Shown here piece by piece: positions 24,874-34,052 of a DNA stretch of 64,000 nt (within the stretch, counting starts at the first letter, position 1; every line of letters starts with the position of its first letter). The notes beneath the pieces were generated by a model that ran no database searches, was not told the origin of the DNA, and saw only the letters and a program-made list of their open reading frames with translations. Source of the DNA: Arthrobacter sp. HY1533 (GTDB lineage: Bacteria > Actinomycetota > Actinomycetes > Actinomycetales > Micrococcaceae); the NCBI RefSeq assembly GCF_027568515.1, contig NZ_JANKZF010000014.1, positions 99,503-163,502 on the forward strand, given 5' to 3'. A program made the position numbers and the translations under genes.

Positions 24874-26481
24874 ATGGAGACTTTGCACAGCCGGGTGGAA
24901 ACGTCGGGGGAGTCCTTTGCGCGCAATGATGCCGCCCAGCGTGCCCTCGTGGAGGAACTGCGCGGCACACTGCGCACCACTGCCCTGGGCGGTCCCGAGA
25001 AATCCCGCCAGCGCCACGTGTCCCGCGGCAAGCTGCTGCCCCGGGATCGGATCGGCCACCTGCTCGATGAGGGCAGCCCCTTCCTGGAGATCTCCCCGTT
25101 GGCCGCGCATGAGATGTACGACGGCGCGTCCCCCGGGGCCGGGGTCATCGCCGGCATTGGCCTGGTGGAGGGCCGCCACGTCATGGTCCTGTGCAACGAC
25201 GCCACTGTCAAGGGCGGCACCTACTACCCGCTGACGGTCAAGAAGCACCTGCGGGCCCAGGAGATTGCCTTGGAGAACCGGCTGCCCTGCATCTACCTGG
25301 TGGACTCCGGCGGGGCTTTCCTGCCCAAGCAGGACGAGGTGTTCCCGGACAAGGAGCACTTTGGCCGGATCTTCTTCAACCAGGCGCAAATGTCGGCCCG
25401 GAAGATCCCGCAGATTGCCGCCGTGCTGGGTTCCTGCACGGCCGGCGGCGCCTACATGCCGGCCATGAGCGATGAGACCGTCATTGTCCGCAACCAGGGC
25501 ACCATCTTCCTGGGCGGGCCGCCGCTGGTGAAGGCCGCCATTGGTGAGATCGTCACGGCGGAGGAGCTCGGCGGCGGCGACGTCCACGCGGGAATCTCCG
25601 GCGTCGTCGACCATTTGGCGGAAAACGACGAACACGCGCTGGCCATCATCCGCGACATCGTGGCCACGCTCCCGCCCAACCCGGCGCCGGCCTGGGCAGT
25701 GGGGGAATCGAGCGAACCGGACGCTGACCCCGCCGAACTGTACGGCGCCGTGCCCACCGACTTGAACACGCCCTACGACATCCGTGAAATCATCGCCCGC
25801 CTGGTGGACGGCAGCAAGTTCCACGAATTCAAGAAGAACTACGGCACCACGCTGGTCACGGGCTTCGCCACGCTGCACGGCCACCCCGTGGGCATCGTGG
25901 CCAACAACGGTGTCCTGTTCAGCGAATCGGCGCTCAAGGGCGCCCACTTCATTGAACTGTGCGATCAGCGCGGGATCCCGCTGATCTTCCTGCAAAACCT
26001 TAACGGCTTCATGGTGGGCAAGGACTACGAGCATGGCGGCATCGCCAAGCACGGCGCCAAGATGGTCACCGCCGTGGCCACGGCCCGCGTGCCGAAGCTG
26101 ACGGTCATTGTGGGCGGGTCCTTTGGCGCCGGCAACTACTCCATGTGCGGGCGCGCCTACGGTCCCCGCTTCCTGTGGACCTGGCCGGCGTCGCGCATTT
26201 CCGTCATGGGTGGCAACCAGGCGTCCTCCGTGCTGGCCACCGTCAAGCGGGATGCGCTTGAGCAGCACGGCGAGCACTGGTCCGCCGAGGCTGAGGCCGC
26301 CTTCAAGGCACCCGTCCTGGAACAGTTCGAACACCAGGGCAGCCCGTACTATGCCACGGCCCGGCTGTGGGACGACGGCATCATCGACCCCGCCGACACC
26401 CGCACCGTCCTGGGCCTGGCGCTGGACGTCTGCGCCCGGACCCCGCTGCCCGAAACCGCCTTCGGCCTCTTCAGGATGTGA
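24874..26481 (+). CDS. mccB: Acyl-CoA carboxylase beta subunit, methylcrotonyl-CoA type
   Basis: This carboxyltransferase moves CO2 from carboxybiotin to 3-methylcrotonyl-CoA. ATG 24874 follows GAGGGG. At 535 residues it has both crotonase-like halves. Diagnostic stretches are '[28 protein letters not shown]', '[36 protein letters not shown]' and '[33 protein letters not shown]', which match MCC beta (and M. tuberculosis AccD1) better than propionyl-CoA carboxylase. First gene of a seven-gene operon. Confidence 0.93.
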   Translation: METLHSRVETSGESFARNDAAQRALVEELRGTLRTTALGGPEKSRQRHVSRGKLLPRDRIGHLLDEGSPFLEISPLAAHEMYDGASPGAGVIAGIGLVEGRHVMVLCNDATVKGGTYYPLTVKKHLRAQEIALENRLPCIYLVDSGGAFLPKQDEVFPDKEHFGRIFFNQAQMSARKIPQIAAVLGSCTAGGAYMPAMSDETVIVRNQGTIFLGGPPLVKAAIGEIVTAEELGGGDVHAGISGVVDHLAENDEHALAIIRDIVATLPPNPAPAWAVGESSEPDADPAELYGAVPTDLNTPYDIREIIARLVDGSKFHEFKKNYGTTLVTGFATLHGHPVGIVANNGVLFSESALKGAHFIELCDQRGIPLIFLQNLNGFMVGKDYEHGGIAKHGAKMVTAVATARVPKLTVIVGGSFGAGNYSMCGRAYGPRFLWTWPASRISVMGGNQASSVLATVKRDALEQHGEHWSAEAEAAFKAPVLEQFEHQGSPYYATARLWDDGIIDPADTRTVLGLALDVCARTPLPETAFGLFRM

Positions 26482-26484
26482 GCC

Positions 26485-28626
26485 ATGACTGCAATGTTTG
26501 ACACCGTCCTTGTCGCCAACCGCGGCGAAATCGCCTGCCGCGTGATCCGCACGCTCCGGGACCTGGGCATCCGCTCCGTGGCCGTCCATTCAACGGCCGA
26601 CGCCGGGTCCCGGCACGTGCGCGAGGCCGACGCCGCCGTCTGCATCGGCCCCGCCGCCGCAGCCGAGAGCTACCTGAACATCGAGAACGTGATTGCCGCG
26701 TGCCGGGAGTCCGGCGCGCAGGCAGTCCACCCCGGCTACGGCTTCCTGTCCGAGAACCTCGAGTTTGCCAAGGCACTCGACGCTGCGGGCATCACCTTCA
26801 TCGGGCCCAACGTGGAAGCCCTAAACGTCATGGGCGACAAGATCCGCTCCAAGAACCACGTTGCCGCCGCCGGCGTGCCCGTGGTGCCGGGCATCTCCGA
26901 GCCGGGATTGACGGATGCGGACCTCATTGCCGCCGCTGCAGAGATTGGCTACCCCCTGCTCATCAAGCCCTCGGCCGGTGGTGGCGGCAAGGGCATGCAC
27001 AGCGTCTTCTCCGCCGACGAGCTGCCGGCCACCCTCGCCACGGCCCGCCGGGTTGCCGCAACAGCCTTTGGCGACGACACCCTGTTCCTGGAGCGGCTCG
27101 TCGCCAACCCGCGCCACATCGAGGTGCAGGTCCTGGCCGACACCTTTGGCAACGTGGTCCACCTGGGCGAGCGCGAATGCTCGCTGCAGCGCCGCCACCA
27201 GAAGGTCATCGAGGAAGCCCCCTCGCCGCTGCTGGAGGCCCTGGACGACGGCGGTGCCACCCGGGCACGCATCGGCGCCGCAGCGTGTGCCGCGGCCGCC
27301 AGCGTCAACTACACGGGCGCCGGCACCGTGGAGTTCCTGGTCTCGGACGACAACCCGGAGGAGTTCTTCTTTATGGAGATGAACACCCGGCTGCAAGTGG
27401 AGCACCCCGTCACGGAGATGGTGGCACGCGTGGATGACTCACCCATTGACCTGGTGGGGTGGCAGGTGCAGATCGCCGCCGGGGAGAAGCTGAACTTCGG
27501 CCAGCAGCACGTGGCGCTCGAGGGGCACGCCATCGAGGCCCGCGTGTACGCGGAGAGCCCGGCGGACGGGTTTCTGCCGGCCACCGGAACCGTGGTGGCC
27601 CTGGATGAATCGGTTGCCCAGCGCCCCGGCATTCGCGTGGACAGCTCCTTGCTGCCGCAGCTGGAAATCTCGGCCGACTACGACCCCATGCTGTCCAAGG
27701 TCATTGCCTGGGGAGCCGGCCGGGCCGAGGCACTGGAACGGCTGGACGCCGCACTGGCCAGTTACGTGGTGCTGGGCGTCCACACCAACGTGGAATACCT
27801 GCGCCTGCTCCTGGCCGACCCCGACGTCCAGGCCGGCCGCCTCGACACCAACCTCATCGAGCGCAAGCTGCCGGACATGGCGTTCCGCCACGTCGCCGCC
27901 TCCGACTACGCCGCCGCGGCCCTCGTTGCCCGCTCCCCGGTGGTCGAGCCTGTCGAGACCCGGTCCGGTGTGGCTGCGGACCGGCATTCCCTCGGGCGCT
28001 TTCCGACCAATCGGCCGCGGGCGGCCTCGGTCTCCCTGACGCGCCCTTCGGAAACGCCGGCTCCTCCGCCGCACCGCCCCTGGGCCCGAACCGACGGGTG
28101 GCGGCTCGGCGATCCCCAGCCGTGGCGGTCGTCGTGGGCGGCACCGGGCCGCACCGGTGTGGTGACGGTCAACGGCACGCAAGATCCCGGCGTCGTGCTG
28201 GTCAGTGGGCTGGACGGGGCTCAGGAGGTGTCCGCGTCGGTGGATGGCTATCAGTTCGCCCTGGCTGGGGACACGGTCTTCCTGGGCGCCGGGGGATGGA
28301 GCATTGCGCTGGAGCGCCTGGGCAGGGATGCGGCCACGGCCCGCATGCTCGCCGGGCTGGAGCGCGTGGACGCCGCGGCCGATCCCCAGCTCCGCAGCCC
28401 CATGCCGGGCACCGTCACAGTGGTGAACGCAAAAACGGGGGACCGGGTCCAGGCGGGCGACGTCCTGCTCGCCGTCGAGGCCATGAAGATGGAACACCAG
28501 ATCACCGCACCCATGGCCGGCACCGTGCACATCGCCGTGGTGCCCGGCGCCCTGGTCAAGGCCGACCAAGTGGTGGCCACCGTGGAGCCGGACCAAGAAC
28601 CTACAACCAACCCTGAAGGGGAATGA
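26485..28626 (+). CDS. mccA: Acyl-CoA carboxylase alpha subunit (biotin carboxylase + BCCP)
   Basis: The 713-residue subunit carboxylates its own biotin. Domains: biotin carboxylase N (1-110, '[21 protein letters not shown]'), ATP-grasp (115-320, '[15 protein letters not shown]', '[16 protein letters not shown]'), biotin carboxylase C (335-440), a linker/BT region, and a BCCP domain with biotinyl Lys668 in 'VEAMKMEH'. Residues about 485-535 are an unusual Pro/Arg-rich insert that starts with VVEPVET, encoded by a copy of the dispersed 24-bp repeat. The insert keeps the frame and lies between folded domains, so it is probably tolerated. The TGA overlaps the next ATG. Confidence 0.93.
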   Translation: MTAMFDTVLVANRGEIACRVIRTLRDLGIRSVAVHSTADAGSRHVREADAAVCIGPAAAAESYLNIENVIAACRESGAQAVHPGYGFLSENLEFAKALDAAGITFIGPNVEALNVMGDKIRSKNHVAAAGVPVVPGISEPGLTDADLIAAAAEIGYPLLIKPSAGGGGKGMHSVFSADELPATLATARRVAATAFGDDTLFLERLVANPRHIEVQVLADTFGNVVHLGERECSLQRRHQKVIEEAPSPLLEALDDGGATRARIGAAACAAAASVNYTGAGTVEFLVSDDNPEEFFFMEMNTRLQVEHPVTEMVARVDDSPIDLVGWQVQIAAGEKLNFGQQHVALEGHAIEARVYAESPADGFLPATGTVVALDESVAQRPGIRVDSSLLPQLEISADYDPMLSKVIAWGAGRAEALERLDAALASYVVLGVHTNVEYLRLLLADPDVQAGRLDTNLIERKLPDMAFRHVAASDYAAAALVARSPVVEPVETRSGVAADRHSLGRFPTNRPRAASVSLTRPSETPAPPPHRPWARTDGWRLGDPQPWRSSWAAPGRTGVVTVNGTQDPGVVLVSGLDGAQEVSASVDGYQFALAGDTVFLGAGGWSIALERLGRDAATARMLAGLERVDAAADPQLRSPMPGTVTVVNAKTGDRVQAGDVLLAVEAMKMEHQITAPMAGTVHIAVVPGALVKADQVVATVEPDQEPTTNPEGE
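27937..27960 (+). repeat. Dispersed 24-bp repeat, copy 1 (inside mccA)
   Basis: This copy of the element with core GTGGTCGAGCCTGTCGAGAC is translated in frame as P-V-V-E-P-V-E-T at about residues 485-492 of the carboxylase alpha subunit. It is followed by 120 bp of further GC-rich, partly palindromic sequence not expected in the gene family. Confidence 0.85.
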
Positions 28627-29792
28627 CAGTGCCAAACTTTGAGCTCAACGACGAGCACCAGGACCTCAGTGACATGGTGCGCGACTTCGCCGACACCGTG
28701 GTGGCCCCGGTGTCCGCCAAGCACGACGAGGAACACTCCTTCCCCTACGAGGTGGTGGCGCAGATGGGGGAGCTGGGGCTCTTTGGCCTGCCCTTCCCCG
28801 AGGAGTTTGGCGGCATGGGCGGGGACTACTTTGCCCTGGCGCTGGCCCTGGAGCAGCTGGGGCGGGTGGACCAGTCGGTGGCCATCACACTTGAGGCAGG
28901 GGTGTCGCTCGGCGCCATGCCCATCCACCGCTTCGGCACGGACGCCCAGAAGGAGCAGTGGCTGCCGCAGCTGACCTCCGGCAAGGCGCTCGCAGGCTTC
29001 GGGCTGACCGAGCCCGACGCCGGATCCGACGCGGGCGGCACGGCCACCAAGGCGCGGCTGGAGAACGGCCAATGGGTCATCGACGGGGCCAAGCAGTTCA
29101 TCACGAACTCCGGCACGGACATCACCAAGTTCGTCACCGTCACGGCCGTCACGGGCGCCTCGGAACGCAAGGACGGCTCGTTGAAGAAGGAAATCTCCAC
29201 CATCATCGTGCCCAACGGGACGCCGGGCTTCACGGTGGAGAAGGCCTACAACAAGGTGGGCTGGAACGCCTCCGACACCCACCCGCTGAGCCTGTCCAAC
29301 GTCCACGTGCCCGAAGAGAACCTGCTCGGCGTGCGCGGCCGCGGCTACGCGAATTTCCTGTCCATCCTGGACGAAGGCCGCATCGCCATTGCCGCCCTTG
29401 CCACCGGCTCCGCGCAGGGCTGCGTGGACGAATCCGTCCGCTACGCCAAGGAGCGCAGCGCCTTCGGCCACAACATTGGCCACTACCAGGGCATCTCCTT
29501 CAAGATCGCCCGCATGCAGGCCCGCGCCCACACGGCCCGCCTAGCCTACTACGACGCCGCCGCCCGCATGCTCGCCGGCAAGCCCTTCAAGACCGAGGCG
29601 GCCATCGCTAAGATGGTCGCAGGCGAGGCGGCCATGGACAATGCCAGGGACGCCACGCAGGTCTTCGGCGGCTACGGATTCATCAATGAATTCCCCGTGG
29701 CCCGCCACTACCGCGACTCGAAGATCCTGGAGGTGGGGGAGGGCACCACGGAAGTCCAGCTCATGCTCATCGCCCGCGAACTGGGTTTGTAG
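28623..29792 (+). CDS. Acyl-CoA dehydrogenase, isovaleryl-CoA/short-branched-chain type
   Basis: The 389-residue flavoenzyme should introduce the double bond that yields methylcrotonyl-CoA for the adjacent carboxylase. Domain landmarks: '[34 protein letters not shown]', FAD-contact '[16 protein letters not shown]', '[11 protein letters not shown]', '[22 protein letters not shown]' and '[23 protein letters not shown]'. The C-terminal 'VGEGTTEVQ' has Glu at the position of the catalytic base of medium-chain enzymes. Human isovaleryl-CoA dehydrogenase has Ala there and uses another Glu, so the exact substrate is open. It resembles M. tuberculosis FadE19, which has the same neighbours. ATG overlaps the mccA stop. 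Confidence 0.9.
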   Translation: MTVPNFELNDEHQDLSDMVRDFADTVVAPVSAKHDEEHSFPYEVVAQMGELGLFGLPFPEEFGGMGGDYFALALALEQLGRVDQSVAITLEAGVSLGAMPIHRFGTDAQKEQWLPQLTSGKALAGFGLTEPDAGSDAGGTATKARLENGQWVIDGAKQFITNSGTDITKFVTVTAVTGASERKDGSLKKEISTIIVPNGTPGFTVEKAYNKVGWNASDTHPLSLSNVHVPEENLLGVRGRGYANFLSILDEGRIAIAALATGSAQGCVDESVRYAKERSAFGHNIGHYQGISFKIARMQARAHTARLAYYDAAARMLAGKPFKTEAAIAKMVAGEAAMDNARDATQVFGGYGFINEFPVARHYRDSKILEVGEGTTEVQLMLIARELGL

Positions 29793-29816
29793 CCGGTGGT
29801 CGAGCCTGTCGAGACC
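29793..29816 (+). repeat. Dispersed 24-bp repeat, copy 2 (intergenic)
   Basis: An identical 24-bp copy begins at the base after the dehydrogenase stop codon and ends 17 bases before the CoA-transferase start. It is the only copy in the operon that is not translated. Confidence 0.9.
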
Positions 29817-29833
29817 CCAGAAAGGTATTAGTG

Positions 29834-30658
29834 ATGATCAACAAAGTCGTTGCCACCCCAGCCGCCGCCATTCATGACATCCACGACGGCGCCTCCCTCG
29901 CCGTGGGCGGGTTTGGCCTGTGCGGCATTCCCGTTGCCCTCATCGGCGCCCTGCACCGCGCCGGCACCTCCCAACTGGAAACCATCTCCAACAACTGCGG
30001 CGTGGACGATTGGGGCCTGGGCATCCTGCTCGCCGACGGCCGCATCCGCCGCACCGTCTCCTCGTACGTGGGGGAGAACAAGGAGTTTGCCCGGCAGTTC
30101 CTGGCCGGCGAACTCGAGGTGGAGCTGACCCCGCAGGGCACGCTCGCCGAGAAGCTCCGCGCCGGGGGAGCCGGCATCCCCGCCTTCTACACGGCGGCCG
30201 GGGTCGGTACCCAGGTCTCCGAGGGCGGCCTGCCGCGCAAGTACGACGGCGCGGGCGGGGTTGAGATTGCCTCGCCGGCCAAGGAGGTGCGCACCTTTGG
30301 TGACGCCGACTTTGTGCTGGAGGAATCGCTCACCCCGGACTTCGCGCTGGTGCACGCCTGGAAGGGCGACCGCCACGGCAACCTGGTCTTCCACGCCACC
30401 GCCATGAACTTCAACCCGCTGTGCGCCATGGCCGGGAAGATCACCATTGCCGAAGTCGAGGAGCTCGTGGAACCTGGGGAGTTGGACCCCGAACATGTGC
30501 ATGTGCCGGGCATCTTCGTCCAGCGCGTGGTCCACGTGCCCGCCGGAACACCGGGCAGCGAGAAGCACATTGAGAAGCGGACCGTCTCGGTGGTCGAGCC
30601 TGTCGAGACCCCTGTCCCGGTGGTCGAGCCTGTCGAGACCCAGACCAAGGAGGCATGA
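29834..30658 (+). CDS. scoA: 3-oxoacid CoA-transferase subunit A with repeat-derived tail
   Basis: Subunit A of a succinyl-CoA:acetoacetate-type CoA-transferase, which would activate acetoacetate released from leucine. ATG 29834 (GTG 29831 also possible) follows AAAGG. The body is typical: '[22 protein letters not shown]', '[14 protein letters not shown]', '[16 protein letters not shown]', '[24 protein letters not shown]'. The family normally ends at 'IEKRTV'. Here 23 more residues follow (about 252-274), consisting of two in-frame copies of VVEPVET from the dispersed repeat joined by P-V-P and ending in QTKEA. The tail is not expected to affect the active site, which lies in subunit B. Confidence 0.92.
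   Translation: MINKVVATPAAAIHDIHDGASLAVGGFGLCGIPVALIGALHRAGTSQLETISNNCGVDDWGLGILLADGRIRRTVSSYVGENKEFARQFLAGELEVELTPQGTLAEKLRAGGAGIPAFYTAAGVGTQVSEGGLPRKYDGAGGVEIASPAKEVRTFGDADFVLEESLTPDFALVHAWKGDRHGNLVFHATAMNFNPLCAMAGKITIAEVEELVEPGELDPEHVHVPGIFVQRVVHVPAGTPGSEKHIEKRTVSVVEPVETPVPVVEPVETQTKEA
30587..30640 (+). repeat. Dispersed 24-bp repeat, copies 3 and 4 (end of scoA)
   Basis: Two copies start 30 bp apart (30587-30610 and 30617-30640), so both read in the same frame and encode VVEPVET twice. Copy 3 differs from the others by one base (T instead of C) at its first position. Confidence 0.9.
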
Positions 30659-30660
30659 CC

Positions 30661-31314
30661 ATGGCACTTACGCGCAACGAGCTCGCCGCCCGGGTGGCCC
30701 GGGAACTTCACAACGGCCAGTACGTGAACCTGGGGATTGGCATGCCCACCTTGATTCCGAACTTCATCCCCGCCGGGGTGGAGGTGGTGCTGCACTCAGA
30801 GAACGGCATCCTGGGCACGGGGCCCTACCCGGCCGAGGCCGACGTCGACCCCGACCTCATCAACGCCGGCAAGGAAACCGTGACCGTGAACAAGGGGGCG
30901 GCCTTCTTCGACTCGGCGCTGTCCTTTGGCATGGTGCGCGGCGGCCACGTTGACGTCGCGGTGCTGGGTGCCATGCAGGTGGCGGAGAACGGCGACCTCG
31001 CCAACTGGATGATCCCCGGCAAGATGGTCAAGGGCATGGGCGGTGCCATGGACCTGGTGTTCGGCGCCAAGAAACTCATTGTCATGATGGAGCACGTGGA
31101 CAGGAACGGCTCGCCGAAGATCCTCACGGAGTGCACACTGCCGCTGACCGGCAAGGGCTGCGTGGACTTGATCATCACCGACATGGCCGTCATCGAGGTG
31201 ACGCCGGACGGGCTGGTTTTGAAGGAGCTCGCACCGGATGTCACAGTGGAGCAGATCGTGGCCGCCACCGGCGCCCCGCTGAACCTGGAGATGCACGATG
31301 TGGACAATGTATGA
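30661..31314 (+). CDS. scoB: 3-oxoacid CoA-transferase subunit B
   Basis: The 217-residue partner of ScoA starts at ATG 30661, seven bases from AAGGAGG (30647-30653); the ATG at 30655 is too close. Glu47 in '[10 protein letters not shown]' is the CoA-accepting residue of the family, and '[40 protein letters not shown]' is the diagnostic core. The operator-distal end overlaps the MaoC start (ATGA). Confidence 0.95.
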   Translation: MALTRNELAARVARELHNGQYVNLGIGMPTLIPNFIPAGVEVVLHSENGILGTGPYPAEADVDPDLINAGKETVTVNKGAAFFDSALSFGMVRGGHVDVAVLGAMQVAENGDLANWMIPGKMVKGMGGAMDLVFGAKKLIVMMEHVDRNGSPKILTECTLPLTGKGCVDLIITDMAVIEVTPDGLVLKELAPDVTVEQIVAATGAPLNLEMHDVDNV

Positions 31315-31835
31315 GTGAGCTGCACGCAGGCTGGCCCAAGGACCAGTCCCCGCCCCAACCGCGCGTCGTGACCCAGCGTGGCCTGTACTTTGAGGAACTC
31401 GAAATCGGCACCGTGTACCGGCACCGGCCCGGGCGCACCATGACGGAGACGGACAACGTCCTGTTCACCACCATGACCATGAACACCCAGGCCCTGCACC
31501 TGGACGCGGCATGGAGCGAGGGCCAGCCGTTCGGCCAGCGCCTGGTGAACTCCATGTTCACCCTCGCCACCATGGTGGGCCAGTCCGTGGCGCAACTGAC
31601 GCAGGGCACCATCGTGGCCCAGCTTGGCATGACGGACATTGCCTTTCCACACCCCATGTTCCACGGCGACACCCTGTACACCGAGACAGTGGTGGTGGAG
31701 AAGAGGCTCTCGGCATCGCGGCCCGGGCAGGGGATAGTGGTGATGGAGCATACGGGGCGCAACCAGTCCGGCGTCGTGGTGGCCAAGGCAAGCCGCACCG
31801 CCTTGTTCTGGCTCCTGCCCGCCGGGCAAGACTGA
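31311..31835 (+). CDS. MaoC-family (R)-specific enoyl-CoA hydratase
   Basis: The 174-residue protein has the hot-dog fold pattern: '[44 protein letters not shown]', '[19 protein letters not shown]', '[36 protein letters not shown]'. His63 aligns with the hydratase His; the usual Asp five residues before it is Asn58 by my alignment, as in mesaconyl-CoA hydratase relatives. By position it should hydrate 3-methylglutaconyl-CoA, the step performed by crotonase-fold LiuC in Pseudomonas. M. tuberculosis Rv2499c is the counterpart by context. Confidence 0.88.
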   Translation: MSELHAGWPKDQSPPQPRVVTQRGLYFEELEIGTVYRHRPGRTMTETDNVLFTTMTMNTQALHLDAAWSEGQPFGQRLVNSMFTLATMVGQSVAQLTQGTIVAQLGMTDIAFPHPMFHGDTLYTETVVVEKRLSASRPGQGIVVMEHTGRNQSGVVVAKASRTALFWLLPAGQD

Positions 31836-31888
31836 CCAACCAGGAAACACCTAAGGAGCACACCATTTCCGAGCACAGGGAATTCACC

Positions 31889-32701
31889 ATGGGCCCGGCG
31901 CTGCTGTTTGCGCCGGCGGACCGGCCCGAACGCTTTGCCAAGGCCGCCGAGCGGGCGGACGCCGTCATCATCGACCTCGAGGACGCAGTGGCACCCGCGG
32001 CCAAGGCGGAGGCGCGGGAGAACCTGGCGGCGGCAACGCTGGATCCGGCCAGCACCATGGTGCGCATCAACGCGCTCGGCACCCCGGATTCCGTCCAGGA
32101 CCTGGCGGCCGTTGCGCTCAGCCCTTACCGAACCATCATGGTCGCGAAAGCTTCCGACCCCGAGGCAGTGGCGGCGCTGGAGGGATACGACGTTGTGGTC
32201 CTGTGCGAAAGCGCGGCCGGCATCCTCGCCGCACCGGCCCTGGCGCAGCTGCCCAATGTGGTGGGGCTGATGTGGGGTGCGGAGGACCTGGTGGCTTCAT
32301 TGGGCGGCACATCCAGCCGCTTCACCTCCGGCGCAAGGGCAGGTGCCTACCGAGCCGTGGCAATGCACGCGCGCTCGCAGCTGCTGCTGGCGGCCGGGGC
32401 GGCGGGCAAGGTGGCCATCGACTCCATTTACGCCGACTTTGCCGATCTCGACGGGCTCGCGGAGGAATCCGAGGACGCCGTGGCCAGCGGCTTTGGCGCC
32501 AAGGCCTGCATCCACCCCTCGCAGGTGGCTGTGGTGCGCGACGCCTACCGCCCCGCCGATTCCGAGGTGGCTGCAGCCCGGGAACTCCTGGACGCGGCCG
32601 AGGCTGCCGGAACGGGCGTGTTCGCGTTCAAGGGCCAGATGGTCGACGGCCCCATCCTGCTCCACGCGAAGCAAACGATCAGCCGCGCCGCAACCCCCTG
32701 A
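31889..32701 (+). CDS. citE: CitE-like beta-hydroxyacyl-CoA lyase
   Basis: The 270-residue HpcH/CitE-family TIM barrel has 'LLFAPADRPERFAKAAERADAVIIDLEDAVAPAAKAEAR', 'LMWGAEDLVASLGG' and 'GFGAKACIHPSQVAVV', with the Mg-binding acidic residues in place. ATG 31889 follows AGGGA. An in-frame ATT at 31865 sits six bases from a better AAGGAG, so an unusual start adding eight residues is possible. There is no HMG-CoA lyase of the usual family nearby. The M. tuberculosis relative Rv2498c was reported as a bifunctional lyase for leucine catabolism and itaconate dissimilation, and the same role is inferred here. No citrate lyase alpha or gamma subunits are present. Confidence 0.88.
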   Translation: MGPALLFAPADRPERFAKAAERADAVIIDLEDAVAPAAKAEARENLAAATLDPASTMVRINALGTPDSVQDLAAVALSPYRTIMVAKASDPEAVAALEGYDVVVLCESAAGILAAPALAQLPNVVGLMWGAEDLVASLGGTSSRFTSGARAGAYRAVAMHARSQLLLAAGAAGKVAIDSIYADFADLDGLAEESEDAVASGFGAKACIHPSQVAVVRDAYRPADSEVAAARELLDAAEAAGTGVFAFKGQMVDGPILLHAKQTISRAATP

Positions 32702-32720
32702 CCCAGACCCCACCCCTACA

Positions 32721-32821
32721 ACGCTCCCTCACTTTTGGGGCATTAAATGACAACGCTCCCTCACCCGAAATGAACTGGTGAGGGAGCGTTGTCAAAAACA
32801 CCCCGTGAAGTGAGGGAGCGT
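32721..32821. repeat. Nested double palindrome with four copies of an 11-bp core
   Basis: The core CGCTCCCTCAC occurs four times in 101 bp. The outer pair is ACGCTCCCTCACTT (32721-32734) with AAGTGAGGGAGCGT (32808-32821). The inner pair is TGACAACGCTCCCTCAC (32748-32764) with GTGAGGGAGCGTTGTCA (32778-32794), a perfect 17-bp stem with a 13-base loop. It lies between convergent genes and could end transcription from both sides. From memory, similar GTGAGGGAGCGTTGTC-type palindromes recur in Arthrobacter intergenic regions, so it is probably a dispersed REP-like element. Confidence 0.85.
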
Positions 32822-32830
32822 CCTGGGGCT

Positions 32831-33406
32831 TTAGACGGCGGCCAGTGCGGATTCGCGCACGGTCTTCATGGCGTGGGTCCAGGAGATGAGCTGGTCGAAC
32901 ATGGGCTCAACCGAGGCAGCCTGCGCATCGGTGGGCTTGAAGGTGGAGAAGTTCTCGAAGTCGGTGAACAGGGAGAACAGGCCGGTCTTCTGCACGTGGG
33001 CGACCTGCAGCTCGGAGAGGATGCCGCGCAGGTGCTCGATGGCGCGGGCGCCGAATGCCGAGCCGTAGCCCACCATGCCGGCGGCCTTGTTGTTGAACTC
33101 CGCGTTCAGGTAGGAGAGGGCGTTGGCCAGGGCCGGCTGGACCGAGTGGTTGTATTCGCCGGTGATGAAGATGTAGCCGTCGAACTCGTTCATCTTGGCA
33201 GCCCAGACCTTGGTGTGGTCGTTCTGGTAGTTCTGGTACGCGGCCGGGAAGGCCTCATCCAGGATGGGCAGCTTGAAGTCCGCAATGTCAACGAGTTCGT
33301 AGTCTGCGTCGCCGCGCAGCTGGGCCTGGGCCAGAACCCACTCTGCAACGCCGTGGTTGTTGCGGCCGGGGCGGGTGGAACCGGTGACGATGGCGATCTT
33401 GGTCAT
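32831..33406 (-). CDS. NAD(P)H-dependent FMN reductase family protein
   Basis: The 191-residue flavodoxin-like protein starts at ATG 33406 with AAGGAG seven bases upstream. 'IAIVTGSTRPGRNNHGVAEWV' is the FMN-phosphate loop and 'YIFITGEYNHSVQPALANALSYL' the second family signature. Such proteins reduce flavins, quinones or azo compounds. It is divergent from a MarR gene with several TTGA-TCAA palindromes between, typical of a redox- or quinone-sensing pair. Confidence 0.93.
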   Translation of the reverse strand: MTKIAIVTGSTRPGRNNHGVAEWVLAQAQLRGDADYELVDIADFKLPILDEAFPAAYQNYQNDHTKVWAAKMNEFDGYIFITGEYNHSVQPALANALSYLNAEFNNKAAGMVGYGSAFGARAIEHLRGILSELQVAHVQKTGLFSLFTDFENFSTFKPTDAQAASVEPMFDQLISWTHAMKTVRESALAAV

Positions 33407-33448
33407 GAGTTTTCTCCTTGAAGAGTGGAAGCCCGCCACCGAAAGTAA

Positions 33449-33508
33449 GTGACGTGTCAACTAAAACTTGATGTTTCAATCATGGATCAGAGATACTTGA
33501 CATGTCAA
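33449..33508. promoter_or_regulatory. Three related 12-bp palindromes between FMN reductase and MarR genes
   Basis: TTGACATGTCAA (33497-33508) is a perfect palindrome. GTGACGTGTCAA (33449-33460) and TTGATGTTTCAA (33468-33479) are diverged versions of it. They probably form the MarR operator for both directions. Confidence 0.65.
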
Positions 33509-33535
33509 CCAATGCGAAGAAATGTGAGGAAGGCA

Positions 33536-34048
33536 ATGACCAGCCGCGAAAACACCGGCAGCGAACAGCCCGCCGGCGACCCCGGCCAGACCCGCTGGCT
33601 CAGCCTGGACGAACAGGCGCTGTGGCTTGAGCTGCGCGAGTTCGCCAAGGGACTGCCGCGTGCCATCGACCGCCAGCTCAGCGGCGATTCCGATGTGTCC
33701 GGCGGGGAATACGCCATCCTGGCCGTCGTCTCCGAGGCTGGCGCCGATGCCGTGCGCTCGGGCGACCTTGCCGCCAAGCTCGGCTGGGAACGCTCCCGCG
33801 TCTCGCACCTGCTGCGCCGCATGGAGGCGCGCGGCCTCATCCACCGCTGCGCCGCCAGCTCCGACGGTCGCGGCCAGGACATCGCACTCACCGATGCCGG
33901 CTGGGAAAAAATCCACAGCGCCGCGCCCGGCCACGTCACCATGGTCAGGGAAACCATCTTTGACCCGCTCACCCCCGAACAACAGGCGCAACTCCACGAC
34001 GCACTGACAAGCATCCGCGCCGCCGCCGAGGAACGCGGCCTCTGGTAA
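33536..34048 (+). CDS. MarR-family regulator
   Basis: From ATG 33536 (GAGGA upstream) the 170-residue product has the MarR winged helix: 'SGGEYAILAVVSEAGADAVRSGDLAAKLGWERSRVSHLLRRMEARGLIHR' and the wing 'CAASSDGRGQDIALTDAGWEKI'. There is no conserved N-terminal Cys as in OhrR, so oxidation of the usual Cys is not the signal. It is divergent from the FMN reductase gene it presumably controls. Confidence 0.92.
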   Translation: MTSRENTGSEQPAGDPGQTRWLSLDEQALWLELREFAKGLPRAIDRQLSGDSDVSGGEYAILAVVSEAGADAVRSGDLAAKLGWERSRVSHLLRRMEARGLIHRCAASSDGRGQDIALTDAGWEKIHSAAPGHVTMVRETIFDPLTPEQQAQLHDALTSIRAAAEERGLW

Positions 34049-34052
34049 TCCC

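Noticed and set aside
24841..26589. Long minus-strand open frame (582 codons) opposite the carboxylase beta gene
   Set aside because: It mirrors a well-conserved plus-strand gene, has no domain features and arises from the high GC third-position bias.
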